Positions 45,410 to 55,148 are shown, counted from the first letter of the stretch. The stretch: DNA of 64,000 bases from UBA2033 sp035345875 (GCA_035345875.1 DAORDH010000008.1:95325-159324); one strand, 5' to 3'. Notes: generated from the letters alone by a model not told the origin. Made by a program: numbers and translations.

Positions 45410-45834
45410 AATTTTTTTTCTAAAGTAATACTACCATAATCCTGACAAGCCTTTGATTCATAAAAACCATTCATTTTATTTTTATTTGCAAAGAAGCGAT
45501 ACTTGTCCGTGAGACAAATTTGCCATCCATTCTTTTCACTCTTTTCTAGAAATTTTAGATCTTTTAATATGAACAAAGTATTCTTCTCGTTCTTAAAACC
45601 GCTCACTGTTGTTTTACAGGTTCCACCTAACTCACTTTTCCAAATGGCAGTGCCGGTCACATTATTTTTATGAAAGCAAATAGATAATTCTAAACTTAGG
45701 TTTGGATCTTCACTCCCCCTTCCTTTTCCTATCCAGATTTCGCAGTTGGATTTATTTTTGTGAGACTTTTGCTTTGCGGATAACGGTGAGTAACCGTAAT
45801 TGAATAAAATTAAAAGAAGTAGAAAGTATTTCAT
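45406..45834 (-). CDS. Hypothetical secreted protein
   Basis: The 142-residue protein has an N-terminal signal peptide (cleavage near SPLSA). Its small mature domain contains CEIWIGKGRGSEDPNLSLEL, FHKNNVTGTAIW, and four cysteines that could form two disulfides. No family is recognised. It is exported, probably to the periplasm. Confidence 0.6.
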   Translation of the reverse strand: MKYFLLLLILFNYGYSPLSAKQKSHKNKSNCEIWIGKGRGSEDPNLSLELSICFHKNNVTGTAIWKSELGGTCKTTVSGFKNEKNTLFILKDLKFLEKSEKNGWQICLTDKYRFFANKNKMNGFYESKACQDYGSITLEKKF

Positions 45835-45877
45835 ATAAATAATATCGGTATTGGAAAGATTAATTTAAAGGTTACTG

Positions 45878-47284
45878 TTAATAATACAAAACTCTATTAT
45901 TATCATCATCTATTACATAAAGTCCACCAGCTGAATCAATACAAACTCCCCTTGGATTATTTAGACTCAGAGCTGATCTTCCTCCATTGTTTGCAGTGTT
46001 AGATGTAAAACTATCATTCTGGCCAAAGACAATAGTTGCTGTAGTAGAATTTTCAGGAAAATAAAGAACTCGATTGTTACCGCCATCGGCTACATAAAGA
46101 CCATTACTCCTATCGATTTGCACACCAATAGGAGAATCTAAACTAATGCTTGATAGACCACCGTTATTTGCAATACTCGTTGTAAAGCTTCCTTGCTGTC
46201 CATATACAGTCGAAGCTGTTTTGGTATTCTTTGGAAAAAATAATACGCGATTGTTATATAAATCAGCTACATACAAATTATTTGAGGAATCAAAAACTAT
46301 AGAGAAAGGAGCATTGAATTTAGAAGAAGTTAATCCCGATGAATTAGTTGTAAATAGATTATCTTGTCCATAGACATCATTTGCAGTGCTTGAAGTATCG
46401 GGGAATGAAAGAAGTCTATGATTGTCTGTGTCAAAAAGATAGAGTAGGTTATTTTTATCACGTATGGCTCCTCTAGGACTGTTTAAACTTTGTGCACTGA
46501 GCCCGCCTAAATTACTTGTTCCTGTTGTAAATCCATCTTGTTGTCCAAAAACTTTTGTAGCAGTTGTTGAATTATTTTCATAAGCCAAAACTCGATCATT
46601 CGTTGTATCAGCAATATAGACAAAGTTATTTGCGTCAACGTAAACCCCCCTTGGACTATTGAGTGTATCGGCAGATCTACCGCCATTGTTCGCAGTATTG
46701 GAAGTAAAACTTCCGAGTTGTCCATAAACTCTTGTAGCAGTTGTTGAGCCTTTGAGATAAAATAAAACCCTATTATTATTTGTATCTGCAATATAGAGGT
46801 TATCGTCCTTATCCACAGCGCAATTTCTAGGAGAATTTAAACTATCTGCAGAAACTCCTCCCTTATTGGATGTGCCTGTTGTGAAATCGCCTAACTGTCC
46901 GTAGACTCTACTAGACGTTGTATTCTTTATTTGTAAATTCACTGTAGCAGTTAAACTTCCTGCAGTGATAGTATAATCGGTCGCACTTGCAACACTTGTC
47001 GGAATTCCTTGGATTGCACCGTTTGAACTATTAATAGATAAACCGGAAGGCAGAGAAGGAGATATACTATACGAAGAAATACTACCTTGGACAGTCGGTG
47101 TAATGTTTACTTTTGCATTTACATAGAAAATAAGATTCGTTGGATATTGGATAGAGATACTTGAGCTAGTTGGTAAAATTTCCCGAGCAAGAGAGATAAT
47201 ACCTAATAGTTTTTTATTTGAATTCATTGAACAAGAAAGATAAAGAAATAAAAAAAATAGGAATAAAGGAATTCGAGTTCGCAT
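45878..47284 (-). CDS. NHL-repeat lipoprotein with Ig-like Putative domain
   Basis: From the ATG at 47284 the protein has a lipoprotein signal (FLFLYLSC) and a Putative-Ig-like domain (PTVQGSISSYSISPSLPSGLSINSSNG split across strands, about residues 55-115). At least six NHL-type blades of about 56 residues follow, built on SLNSPRGV.VD..N.LYVAD..NNRVL.Y and VFGQ..SFT. The blades should fold as a propeller on the cell surface or in the periplasm. An upstream TTG (47323) adds 13 residues without an SD. The near-identical blades make this locus prone to recombination. Confidence 0.82.
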   Translation of the reverse strand: MRTRIPLFLFFLFLYLSCSMNSNKKLLGIISLAREILPTSSSISIQYPTNLIFYVNAKVNITPTVQGSISSYSISPSLPSGLSINSSNGAIQGIPTSVASATDYTITAGSLTATVNLQIKNTTSSRVYGQLGDFTTGTSNKGGVSADSLNSPRNCAVDKDDNLYIADTNNNRVLFYLKGSTTATRVYGQLGSFTSNTANNGGRSADTLNSPRGVYVDANNFVYIADTTNDRVLAYENNSTTATKVFGQQDGFTTGTSNLGGLSAQSLNSPRGAIRDKNNLLYLFDTDNHRLLSFPDTSSTANDVYGQDNLFTTNSSGLTSSKFNAPFSIVFDSSNNLYVADLYNNRVLFFPKNTKTASTVYGQQGSFTTSIANNGGLSSISLDSPIGVQIDRSNGLYVADGGNNRVLYFPENSTTATIVFGQNDSFTSNTANNGGRSALSLNNPRGVCIDSAGGLYVIDDDNNRVLYY

Positions 47285-47482
47285 AGTGGAATAATAGGAT
47301 GAACTGTATTTCGGTAAAGTCAATTTTTTTCTTAATAATTCACCTTACAAACTTTTTAAACATGGTGAGTTCAGCCTATTGTAACATTGGGTTAAAAATG
47401 TTAGCGTTTATATTATGTGAGATTAGAAGGCTGGAGACGCCAAACTTATTTTTTAAATAAGACTCTTTTTCACTTTTTAAAA

Positions 47483-47632
47483 CTATATATGATCTGTGAT
47501 TATCTTCTCTAATTCTTGGTATGTGTTAGCTTTATTAGACGTTAAGCGTAAATATTCAATATCTAATTTGTCTTTATGTAAATAGTAGAGTCGCTCAGCC
47601 CATTCACAGTATGAGTTAGAATTCCTACAGTG
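47483..47632 (-). pseudogene. C-terminal gene remnant
   Basis: An open stretch of 49 codons without a start ends with TAG at 47483-47485. The residues (SYCEWAERLYYLHKDK, then LDIEYLRLTSNKANTYQEL) look protein-like rather than random, but an in-frame stop at 47633 cuts it off upstream. I cannot name the parent family. Confidence 0.3.
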
Positions 47633-47684
47633 CTAATCATTTTTTCAAAATTAGTTTTATTTTGCTGTTTTCAGGAAAATATCG

Positions 47685-47929
47685 TTACCCACAATTTTAA
47701 AAGATTACCACCGATGATACCGATAACAGAACGATAAAAACGATGGATTCATATATCAGTTTAATTATTTCGGTTAAATGAGTTTAAAGGAGGAATATTT
47801 GAATCCTTAGAGGCTTAAACGTGATTAAATCGACAAATAATGTAAAAAGGCAAAAACAATTATATATACTAACCATCGGTGCCCATCGTCTTTATCGGTG
47901 GTAGTCAGTTTTAACATGCCTGTGGGTAA
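47685..47929. mobile_element. MITE-like element, about 245 bp, with terminal inverted repeats
   Basis: The left end ttacccaca...ttaccaccgat (47685-47715) is mirrored by the right end atcggtggta...tgtgggtaa (47894-47929), with about 31-36 bases per arm and a few gaps. The interior holds more copies of the accgat/atcggt words and no open frame of size. There is no clear target-site duplication. Confidence 0.55.
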
Positions 47930-47959
47930 TTATATGTTTCAGGAAGGGTCATAATACCA

Positions 47960-48105
47960 CTAATTTTTAGAGATGTAGCGAATCTTTCCCTCTTCTTCTG
48001 CTTTCTTCCAACGTAATAAGCAAATTTGATTTAAAACTTTTATTTCTTCTGAATCCGAGGTCTTCTGCGAAAAGAGGGAAGTATTTATTCTAATTATCGT
48101 AATCA
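47960..48105 (-). pseudogene. Possible gene remnant between two repeats
   Basis: A minus-strand reading frame ending with TAG at 47960-47962 encodes KTSDSEEIKVLNQICLLRWK followed by KAEEEGKIRYISKN. It is hydrophilic and protein-like, but has no start or SD. Its upstream side is cut by the repeat at 48117-48269. The parent is unknown. Confidence 0.22.
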
Positions 48106-48116
48106 ATTGCGATGTT

Positions 48117-48269
48117 TATACCAAACGCCAAAAGAAAAGTCCCATTCTAAAAACAAAAGATCGGTTTGGTCTAAACACTTCTTAGTGTTCCCGAACATCA
48201 GTATGTTCGGTATACCAAATGCTACTCCAAAAATATCCTTGCGGGAAATTACTTTTGTCATTTGGTATA
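48117..48269 (-). repeat. About 153-bp interspersed repeat, copy A
   Basis: The ends tataccaaacgccaaaag and cttttgtcatttggtata are inverted repeats with two mismatches. The reverse complement of the whole element aligns end to end with 54994-55148, sharing words such as gtagcatttg, cgaacatac and gaagtgttta. Internal hairpins include cgaacat/atgttcg. It has no coding capacity. It lies just upstream of the haem protein gene. Confidence 0.7.
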
Positions 48270-48319
48270 TATTCTTTCACGCATCCCTAGATTCAATAAT
48301 TTGGTAAAAGGAGATTTGT

Positions 48320-48787
48320 ATGTATAAGAAATTATTTTTTGTATCTGTTGGACTTTGGATTCTTGCTTTAATCATTTTAGGAAAATTCTTTATTCTAGGA
48401 AATGCACATCCTTCTGCGGATGGAAGGAAATACATTGAATTATCAAAGGAAGAAAAAAAATTTGTTTTATCTGAAATGAGAGGATTGCTTACTTCTTTCA
48501 ATGGAGTGCTTGTGGGGCTTTCAACAAATGATAAAAATAGAATGATTGAGTCAGCTAGAATTGCAGGCACGAAAGGACATAATACCTCAGAAGGAAATCA
48601 TAAAACAATTATGCTGAAACTTCCAATCGAATTTAAAAAGATGGGAATGAATCTTCATAAGGATTTTGATTTATTAGCTGAATCAATAGAAAACGGAGCA
48701 GAGGAAAAGGAAATCATTCAGAAGTTAGCGAATCTTTCCGGTCAATGTGTTCAATGCCATGCCGGCTATCGATTTTCTGCAGAATAA
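48320..48787 (+). CDS. Membrane-anchored monohaem c-type cytochrome-like protein
   Basis: The 155-residue protein has one N-terminal membrane helix and a helical exported domain ending with CVQCHAGYR, a CxxCH haem-attachment motif close to the C-terminus as in class II (cytochrome c') proteins. SD-like aaaggag precedes the ATG. The cyclase gene begins 19 bases after its stop, so the two are likely co-transcribed. Electron transfer or gas/redox sensing is possible; the sequence does not decide. Confidence 0.7.
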   Translation: MYKKLFFVSVGLWILALIILGKFFILGNAHPSADGRKYIELSKEEKKFVLSEMRGLLTSFNGVLVGLSTNDKNRMIESARIAGTKGHNTSEGNHKTIMLKLPIEFKKMGMNLHKDFDLLAESIENGAEEKEIIQKLANLSGQCVQCHAGYRFSAE

Positions 48788-48806
48788 AAAGGAAAAAGAA
48801 ATTAAA

Positions 48807-50051
48807 ATGAGTGTAGTAAAAGAATACTGGAATAGAGTTATCAATATTGGAATTGAGCCGAGTTTACATGAAAAGGATGCGAAATACATTCGCTTAACCA
48901 ATGCGATTTCAGTTATAACTTCTGTTTGGTTATTTTCTACAATTCCTTCCCTCCTTCCTCTTTATCCTTCTAGTAAATTTCTAATTTTGAACTCAATTTT
49001 ATTTCCAATCCTATGGCCTTTTAGTCTTTATTTGAATCATAAACGGTTTTATATTCTTGCTAAACTTTTTTATTCATATACTGCATTGATTTGTATTAGT
49101 CTAAATGCATTGCAAGTAGGAAGGGAAGCAGATAATCATTTGTTTTTGCTTCTTTTAAGTATATTTGCATTTTACTCTTATCCTCCAAAACAGATGAAGT
49201 ATATTAGTCTTGTATCCCTTTCTTCGCTCTTTTGTTTTATTGGGATAGAGATTTACCTAACGTCTCATCCTCCTATTTTGGAAGCGCCTCCAGAATTTTT
49301 TCAAATAGCAAGACTCATTTCCTTAGTTGCACTTTGTGTTTTAGTTTATGTATTGACTCTTTATAATTATAAGACTCTGAACAATGCACAGGATTTATTA
49401 GAAATAGAGCACAAAAAGTCAGAAACACTTTTGTTAAATATTCTTCCTCCAGTGATAGCGGAAAGATTAAAAGTGAGTAATTCTGTCATTGCGGAGAGAA
49501 CAAATGAAGCTACTATTTTATTTGCGGATGTTGTTGGTTTTACTGTTTTATCTCAGACTATGGAGCCAGAAAAGTTAGTGGCACTCTTAAATGATTTATT
49601 TTCTGAATTTGATACAATCACCAAATCGTATCACCTAGAAAAAATTAAGACAATTGGAGATGCGTATATGGTTGCAGGAGGAATACCAGAGCCGAGAAAG
49701 GATCATTGCGAAGCTGTTGCGTTATGCGCTCTAGAAATGCAAGCCATTATGCACAAGGGAATTTCTAGGGATTTACAAAAATTTAGAGTTCGTATTGGAA
49801 TTCACACAGGTCCGGTTGTAGCCGGAGTCATTGGGAAAAGTAAATTCATCTATGATCTTTGGGGTGATAGTGTAAATACAGCGAGTAGAATGGAATCTCA
49901 CGGCATGGAAGATAAAATCCAAGTATCAAAAGAAGTTTATTTAAAACTAAAAGACAGTTTTGAATTTGAAAATAAGCGAGAGATACAAGTCAAAGGAAAA
50001 GGTCTAATGGAGACTTATTTTTTAATCGGAAAGAAAGCTGGCGTAGACTAA
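48807..50051 (+). CDS. Membrane-bound class III adenylate cyclase
   Basis: From the ATG at 48807 (SD-like aaaaaggaaaaag) this 414-residue protein has six membrane helices (about 25-190), a short coiled coil (LEIEHKKSETLLLNILPPVIAERLK), and a class III cyclase. The cyclase has metal aspartates in LFADVVGFT and TIGDAYMVAGG, the substrate lysine in EKIKTIGD, and the Asp in IYDLWGDSVNTASRME. These Lys/Asp residues are the adenylate-cyclase pair. A longer frame to 48747 overlaps the cytochrome gene and is unlikely. Pairing with a haem protein suggests redox or gas input. Confidence 0.9.
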   Translation: MSVVKEYWNRVINIGIEPSLHEKDAKYIRLTNAISVITSVWLFSTIPSLLPLYPSSKFLILNSILFPILWPFSLYLNHKRFYILAKLFYSYTALICISLNALQVGREADNHLFLLLLSIFAFYSYPPKQMKYISLVSLSSLFCFIGIEIYLTSHPPILEAPPEFFQIARLISLVALCVLVYVLTLYNYKTLNNAQDLLEIEHKKSETLLLNILPPVIAERLKVSNSVIAERTNEATILFADVVGFTVLSQTMEPEKLVALLNDLFSEFDTITKSYHLEKIKTIGDAYMVAGGIPEPRKDHCEAVALCALEMQAIMHKGISRDLQKFRVRIGIHTGPVVAGVIGKSKFIYDLWGDSVNTASRMESHGMEDKIQVSKEVYLKLKDSFEFENKREIQVKGKGLMETYFLIGKKAGVD

Positions 50052-50350
50052 CATCTATTTGCCTTGTTCAATTTCTCAATGTAGAATTGCATTTATATCA
50101 TTTTTATAGCGGATAATAATTATTAACCGTTTCAGGGGAAACTTAGTTATTGAAAAATGTTGAATATAGAGAACTGCTCTTGAGATAATAGTAAATTCTA
50201 TATAGAGAATTTCATTAGCTTTTATGTTTTATAGATTTAGCTGATGAGTCTGTAAACGCTTATATATTTAGAATAGAGAAGAATGTTATTGTTTTGAAAT
50301 CTTTCAAATTACATTATACTTTTTATATCTTGTTTTCTATCCACTCTGAA

Positions 50351-52615
50351 TCAATAACCATTTGTGTCATACTTCCAGAGTTTGACGTTAGTGATTGTTC
50401 CACTCGTTCCTATATCAGAACAATTTATAGTATTGGTAGAACTTGTAGTATCTGCTTTAATTAATTTTGTAGTATTTGATGAATCAGAACTGTGTCCTTG
50501 GTAAGCTCCAATGTTTGGAGTAAAAATACACTCTTCATTGGATTCACAAAAACCATTTTCATTGCCAACTCCATCTGCAAAAACTTCAACAGCATTTCGT
50601 AAAAATGTAGTAATACAAGTAGTTCCATTCAGCTTTGAGCCTTTATAATTTGCATCACAATAGGCTTGGTTAGGTGCAGTGGAGTCAGACCATAGATGAG
50701 TATCAATGATTGATCCATTAGGGCAGGAGTTAACGTTTCGTATAATAGTATCTGTATTTTTTAGAGATAAATCCCAAATAGAACATGTTCCTGTTGTGCA
50801 TGAGCCTGTTAAAGCTGAGGTAGGAAATGTTCCTTGTTTGCCCCAACCTCTAAATTGATTATCGAAATTAAACCAATCCGTTATACTTGCAAAAGATTGA
50901 GAACCGCTTGTATTTGATAAGTTCTTTGTATCACTTGTGACTCCTACAAAACTACTTGCTAAGGTAATATTGGTTACTGTTGTTGGACTTGTTTCACTAG
51001 GACTAATTTTAGAACAAGAAGCATTGATTCCGGGTGAGGTAGCAGCAGTAACTGTGCAAGTTCCAGACCCACTCACTTTTACAATCCCATAAAATAAAGA
51101 ACTTACAGTATTTGATTCGCTGTATTGACTTGTGTTTCCACTGTGGGCAGCAACTGTATTTATAAATTTGGGACTATTTACAATTGAATTATCTATAGCG
51201 CTTGTCGTTCCTCCAGTATTGGCAGCAGCTAAATTCATTGACGTTGATTGAAAATTGTTTGCCCAAGCAAAAGCTGAACTTGTGCTGTTTACGCTTGTTA
51301 TATTTGCAAAAAAATTATTATTATAAGAACCATTGATAGTAAAACCTAGACTGCCTGAGTTCAGTGAAATAGAATCTAAAAATATATTGTCACTACTTGA
51401 AACGGTTAAATTGAAACTAGAAGAATTATACATTTGTATATTTTTAAGAATATTTTTAGATTGGACTAAGATAAGAAATCCACCTCCTGTATTTGTTCCT
51501 CCTACGTTATGGTATAGACTTGAGGAACCAACAGAATAAATGGTTGTAGCGCCACTAGTTCTAGCTCTAAAATTACGAATCATATTAAATTTACTTCCAC
51601 TGGAAATCGACAAAACTATATTAGCTGCACTGGAATCAAACTTTCCTTCAACCCAAAGAAAGCTATATGTGCCTAAGGCAAGGGAAGGAAGTCCACTTGA
51701 AAGTTTTGTTATTTCGGGCTGCGCTACTAATCCAATATTATTCTGCGTAAACGTGTAGGTAGAAGCCGAAGATGTATTATTTATTATGTAAATTGTTTTT
51801 GCTGAACTAAGTGAACCTCCTGTGTTGTTTAGAACGATAGGATTGTTCCACCACTGACTAGCATTCGTAATTAAAAATACGTTATTGTTAAGAGATATAG
51901 TAACTGAATTATTTTTCCAACTCCCTGACGAAGTAAAATCAATTAAATTTCCTAAACCTTTGTCTGTTTTTAATCCTGTAGAAACTATATAAACAGAATT
52001 ATCTGAGGAAACAACGCATTTCCAGTTGAATGAAGAAAGTAAATCCGTTGCTGCAATTCCATCACAGGAAGAGATATTCGGTATACTTATTTTTTTAAAT
52101 TCTGCAGCATGAATACAGGCATTGTAAAAACCTGTCTCAGAGCCAGTGCAGGCTGTTCCCGATGCGTTAATTGGACTAGTTCCATCTGATTTTACATAAT
52201 CTAACCAATAAGATCCAGTGCTGTAAAGACTTGTTGGGGTTGCAGAGGCACAGATAATATTTACATTCGTAATATTATTTACCACTGTTCCCTTGGCATT
52301 GTCGATGGAACAAGAAAATCCGGAAGGATGCGTTTTGGGTAGAATAGAATAAGATGTTCCAGAGGTAAGCCCACTAAATGAATATTGCGTTAGTGGAGCA
52401 GTAAGTGTTAAATCATCCTTTCCATTATTTTGTAAAATTAAGGTTCCATTTGTAAATCCAGTAATGGTCCCACCGACTGAATATCCTTGGGATTGGTTAG
52501 CCCAAACTAGGCTAAAAATCAATCCTACAGGACTACTAAAGTCAAAGGCAGATTTTTTTACTTTTAAACAATTGGTGAAAAGAAAGCATAATAATAGAAT
52601 TTGAATTTGTTTCAT
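50351..52615 (-). CDS. Large beta-helix-type lipoprotein
   Basis: From the ATG at 52615 the protein has a lipoprotein signal (LLLCFLFTNC), a small repeat domain (GGTITGFTNGTLILQNNGKDDLTL, split here only by turns), and a long Ser/Asn/Thr-rich region. That region has short repeating strands resembling a right-handed parallel beta-helix (SSSFNLTVSSSDNIFLDSIS, GSYNNNFFANITSV). Its C-terminal region is Cys-containing (GFCESNEECIFTPNIGAYQG), and ends like the IGAYQ/R of polymorphic surface proteins. No catalytic motif is seen. It is probably surface-exposed. Confidence 0.7.
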   Translation of the reverse strand: MKQIQILLLCFLFTNCLKVKKSAFDFSSPVGLIFSLVWANQSQGYSVGGTITGFTNGTLILQNNGKDDLTLTAPLTQYSFSGLTSGTSYSILPKTHPSGFSCSIDNAKGTVVNNITNVNIICASATPTSLYSTGSYWLDYVKSDGTSPINASGTACTGSETGFYNACIHAAEFKKISIPNISSCDGIAATDLLSSFNWKCVVSSDNSVYIVSTGLKTDKGLGNLIDFTSSGSWKNNSVTISLNNNVFLITNASQWWNNPIVLNNTGGSLSSAKTIYIINNTSSASTYTFTQNNIGLVAQPEITKLSSGLPSLALGTYSFLWVEGKFDSSAANIVLSISSGSKFNMIRNFRARTSGATTIYSVGSSSLYHNVGGTNTGGGFLILVQSKNILKNIQMYNSSSFNLTVSSSDNIFLDSISLNSGSLGFTINGSYNNNFFANITSVNSTSSAFAWANNFQSTSMNLAAANTGGTTSAIDNSIVNSPKFINTVAAHSGNTSQYSESNTVSSLFYGIVKVSGSGTCTVTAATSPGINASCSKISPSETSPTTVTNITLASSFVGVTSDTKNLSNTSGSQSFASITDWFNFDNQFRGWGKQGTFPTSALTGSCTTGTCSIWDLSLKNTDTIIRNVNSCPNGSIIDTHLWSDSTAPNQAYCDANYKGSKLNGTTCITTFLRNAVEVFADGVGNENGFCESNEECIFTPNIGAYQGHSSDSSNTTKLIKADTTSSTNTINCSDIGTSGTITNVKLWKYDTNGY

Positions 52616-52742
52616 AGGCAATGTAATTTTTTATGAAGTTTAATTCATAGCTCATCTATAAATCTTATTATATTAATTACTACTAGTTATTAATATAACT
52701 AGTAAAGCTATACGAATTTTCTATTTGCTTGTAGAAATCGTT

Positions 52743-53468
52743 TTAATTTCCTTCTTTAATGAATTCACCGAATATCCAACCTTGGTTATCCTTAGAGTTA
52801 CATCTACTATACCAACCACCATTTACAGTCACATAATACCAATAGTTTTCCCAATTTTTTACCTTTTGCTTTTCGTTCGTCTTAAAAAGTAAAATTAGGT
52901 TTGTATTTTTGGAAACATAAGGAATCCAGTCTGGTGCCATTTCAGAGATACAAGAAAAGGACTTTGAATTTACATCTGGTTTTTCTCTAAGTTTTGCATC
53001 ATCTGTGGTTACTCCTGTTATGCCACTCAGAGCTGTGACAGAAACTCCTTCGAATTGAACTTGTGCTCCCGATTGAATTTTTTCGGATACATTAAAGAAT
53101 ACAGTTTTTCCACAGTCTAGGTAGAATAAGGATAATACAGGATTCGGAACTTTTTTGTATTCACAAGTTCTTTCTGGTTCATCGGGTTGACAATCTTTAG
53201 TTTGTTGAATTCCAGTTTTGAGTAAAACTCTTTTGCTATCGAGTAATTCATATTCACCAATCCATCTTTGACCACAGCCTTCTCCATAGAATTCAATTGT
53301 GTATTTATTATTTGCATCGAATATTAAGAAATTTCCCATATTAGAAAATTCATTTTCTAACCAATGAATAGACGTTAGTTTTTCTTTTGTAAGTGTATCA
53401 TTGGGAGAATTAACCCTGTTACATGCTGTAAAGGCGATGAATGGAATTAGAAAGATTAAAAGTTTCAT
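52743..53468 (-). CDS. SH3-domain lipoprotein
   Basis: The 241-residue protein has a signal with lipobox FTAC, a lipocalin-like N-terminal domain (FLIFDANNKYTIEFYGEGCGQRWIGEYELLDSKRV, of small-strand character), and a C-terminal bacterial SH3 domain (DDAKLREKPDVNSK, then WYYVTVNGGWYSRC and QGWIFGEFI). SH3b domains usually bind cell-wall material or proteins. It is a single gene between two surface-protein loci. Confidence 0.75.
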   Translation of the reverse strand: MKLLIFLIPFIAFTACNRVNSPNDTLTKEKLTSIHWLENEFSNMGNFLIFDANNKYTIEFYGEGCGQRWIGEYELLDSKRVLLKTGIQQTKDCQPDEPERTCEYKKVPNPVLSLFYLDCGKTVFFNVSEKIQSGAQVQFEGVSVTALSGITGVTTDDAKLREKPDVNSKSFSCISEMAPDWIPYVSKNTNLILLFKTNEKQKVKNWENYWYYVTVNGGWYSRCNSKDNQGWIFGEFIKEGN

Positions 53469-53757
53469 TGAATTGAATCCTAGCAGAATAATATATTTTA
53501 TTTACAACTTACCTAACGCAAACATCATCTAAATAAATCGATACTCAAACTCAATTCTTTCTTTTTTAGATGCTAATAGTAAAAGCGTAAGGCGAATTAT
53601 AATAAGAGTTCATAGAAAACGCATTTTAATATTTGTATAGAATTATTTTATAAATAAATTCGACCAGATGAAATTTATAGAATTTGAATGCATCGAATTT
53701 CCGCAGATCAATTGGAAACGTTGCCTTCTCACCAAACATCGCTTATACAAACCATTC

Positions 53758-54897
53758 TCAAATCATTCCCATTTCTTTGCAAAATTTTACGAAAGGTAAA
53801 ACTCTCCCTGTTTTATTGGATCCAAAATCTTTAGTCCCCATGTGGACTTGGAAGAATTCTGGAATTTCTGTTCTTGCTTGAAAATAAGAAATGTGAGGGC
53901 TTAAAGCTTTTTCGCCGGTTTTGCATTCCACAGCAAAGAGAGGTTTTTTATTTTTTAAAACAACAAAGTCTATTTCTCTTCCGTCTGTATCTCGTAAGTA
54001 TCGAATCTCCATCGGGTAACCTTCTGTGTCTGTTATAAAATGACAATACTTAAGCAAATGACTCGCGACTAAGTTTTCGAATCTAAATCCATATTCTTCT
54101 ACTTGTGACCAATCCCATAGATATAATTTTTTTAGTTTTCTAACTGCTCTTATTTTAGGTGAGCCAAAGGGAGCTATCGTATAACAGTAATATAACGTAG
54201 ATAAGATTTCGATCCATCTGTCCACTGTCGGTTGTGATACTTGCAAATCTTCACTGATACTTTTCAAAGAAAGAGGAGAGCCAACTCTTGCTGGAAGCAT
54301 TTCAGCGAGTAGTAACATGGAAGAAATATCCTTTATATTTTCCAAATCTCGAATATCTTCTGAGGCAACTTTAATCATTCGATCATTTTGCCAAATGCGA
54401 TGCTCCTTTTCATTTTGCGAAAACAGCGGTTCAGGAAATCCTCCAAACTTGAGTAAAATATCTAAATCATTTTTGTTTGGATTCTTATTCATTTCCATCA
54501 CAGAAAAGGGATGAAGTCTAAAGTATCGATAACGTCCGAGAAGAGAGTCCCCGCCTTTTCGAAAGTAATCCAGTCTTGCAGAGCCTGTGATTATAAATTG
54601 ATTCTTTGTATGATATTTATCGAATAATCCTTTGATTAAATTTCTCCACTTCGAATATTTATGCAATTCATCCAGAACTAGAATCTTATTTTCCTGAAGA
54701 GGAAACTGATCTTTCAAAATTTGAATTCTATCAGTGTTGCGATCCCAATTCAAATAAGCAGGATTTTCAATTGAGGGAGATTTCAAAAATTGTAATGATA
54801 GTGTTGTTTTACCAACTTGCCTTGGACCTCCTAAAAAAACCATTTTCTTATTGAGAGACTCTTGCATATGCGGAATTAGGTATCTGAGTAGTTTCAT
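53758..54897 (-). CDS. AAA_14/DUF4143 ATPase
   Basis: The protein has Walker A FLGGPRQVGKTTL, Walker B ILVLDELHKY, and sensor FIITGSARLDYFRKGGDSLLGRYRYFRLHPFS. A DUF4143 winged-helix plus nuclease-like C-terminus follows (VASHLLKYC, DTDGREIDFVVLKNKKPLFAVECK, with a PD-(D/E)xK-like D..E.K pattern). Such ATPases are frequent in accessory regions of many bacteria and archaea, with poorly defined function. I prefer the ATG at 54897; a TTG at 54942 would add 15 residues. Confidence 0.85.
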   Translation of the reverse strand: MKLLRYLIPHMQESLNKKMVFLGGPRQVGKTTLSLQFLKSPSIENPAYLNWDRNTDRIQILKDQFPLQENKILVLDELHKYSKWRNLIKGLFDKYHTKNQFIITGSARLDYFRKGGDSLLGRYRYFRLHPFSVMEMNKNPNKNDLDILLKFGGFPEPLFSQNEKEHRIWQNDRMIKVASEDIRDLENIKDISSMLLLAEMLPARVGSPLSLKSISEDLQVSQPTVDRWIEILSTLYYCYTIAPFGSPKIRAVRKLKKLYLWDWSQVEEYGFRFENLVASHLLKYCHFITDTEGYPMEIRYLRDTDGREIDFVVLKNKKPLFAVECKTGEKALSPHISYFQARTEIPEFFQVHMGTKDFGSNKTGRVLPFVKFCKEMGMI

Positions 54898-54993
54898 ATG
54901 TATGTTAAAATACTCATATTGGAGAATTTTATTTAAACTCAATGCAATGAGAACTGAAACAAAAATTTATTTAGAATCATAAATTTTGCATCA

Positions 54994-55148
54994 TATTTGG
55001 CAAATGATAAAAGTAATTTCTCAGAATGATTTTATTTGGGTAGCATTTGTTATATCGAACATACAGACGTGCAAGAACTCTGTGAAGTGTTTAGGTGAAA
55101 CGCACTTTTTATTTTTAAAAAGGGATCTCTATTTTAATGTTTGGTATA
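54994..55148 (+). repeat. About 155-bp interspersed repeat, copy B
   Basis: This is the partner of the element at 48117-48269 in opposite orientation. The alignment is collinear, begins with tatttggcaaatga and ends with gtttggtata, with roughly two thirds identity by eye. It lies in the 400-base gap between the DUF4143 gene and the second P83/100 gene and carries no gene. Confidence 0.65.

Noticed and set aside
45878..46930. Possible recent DNA tandem duplication in the NHL gene
   Set aside because: Blade similarity is normal for NHL propellers and the bases differ between blades, so no special event is required.
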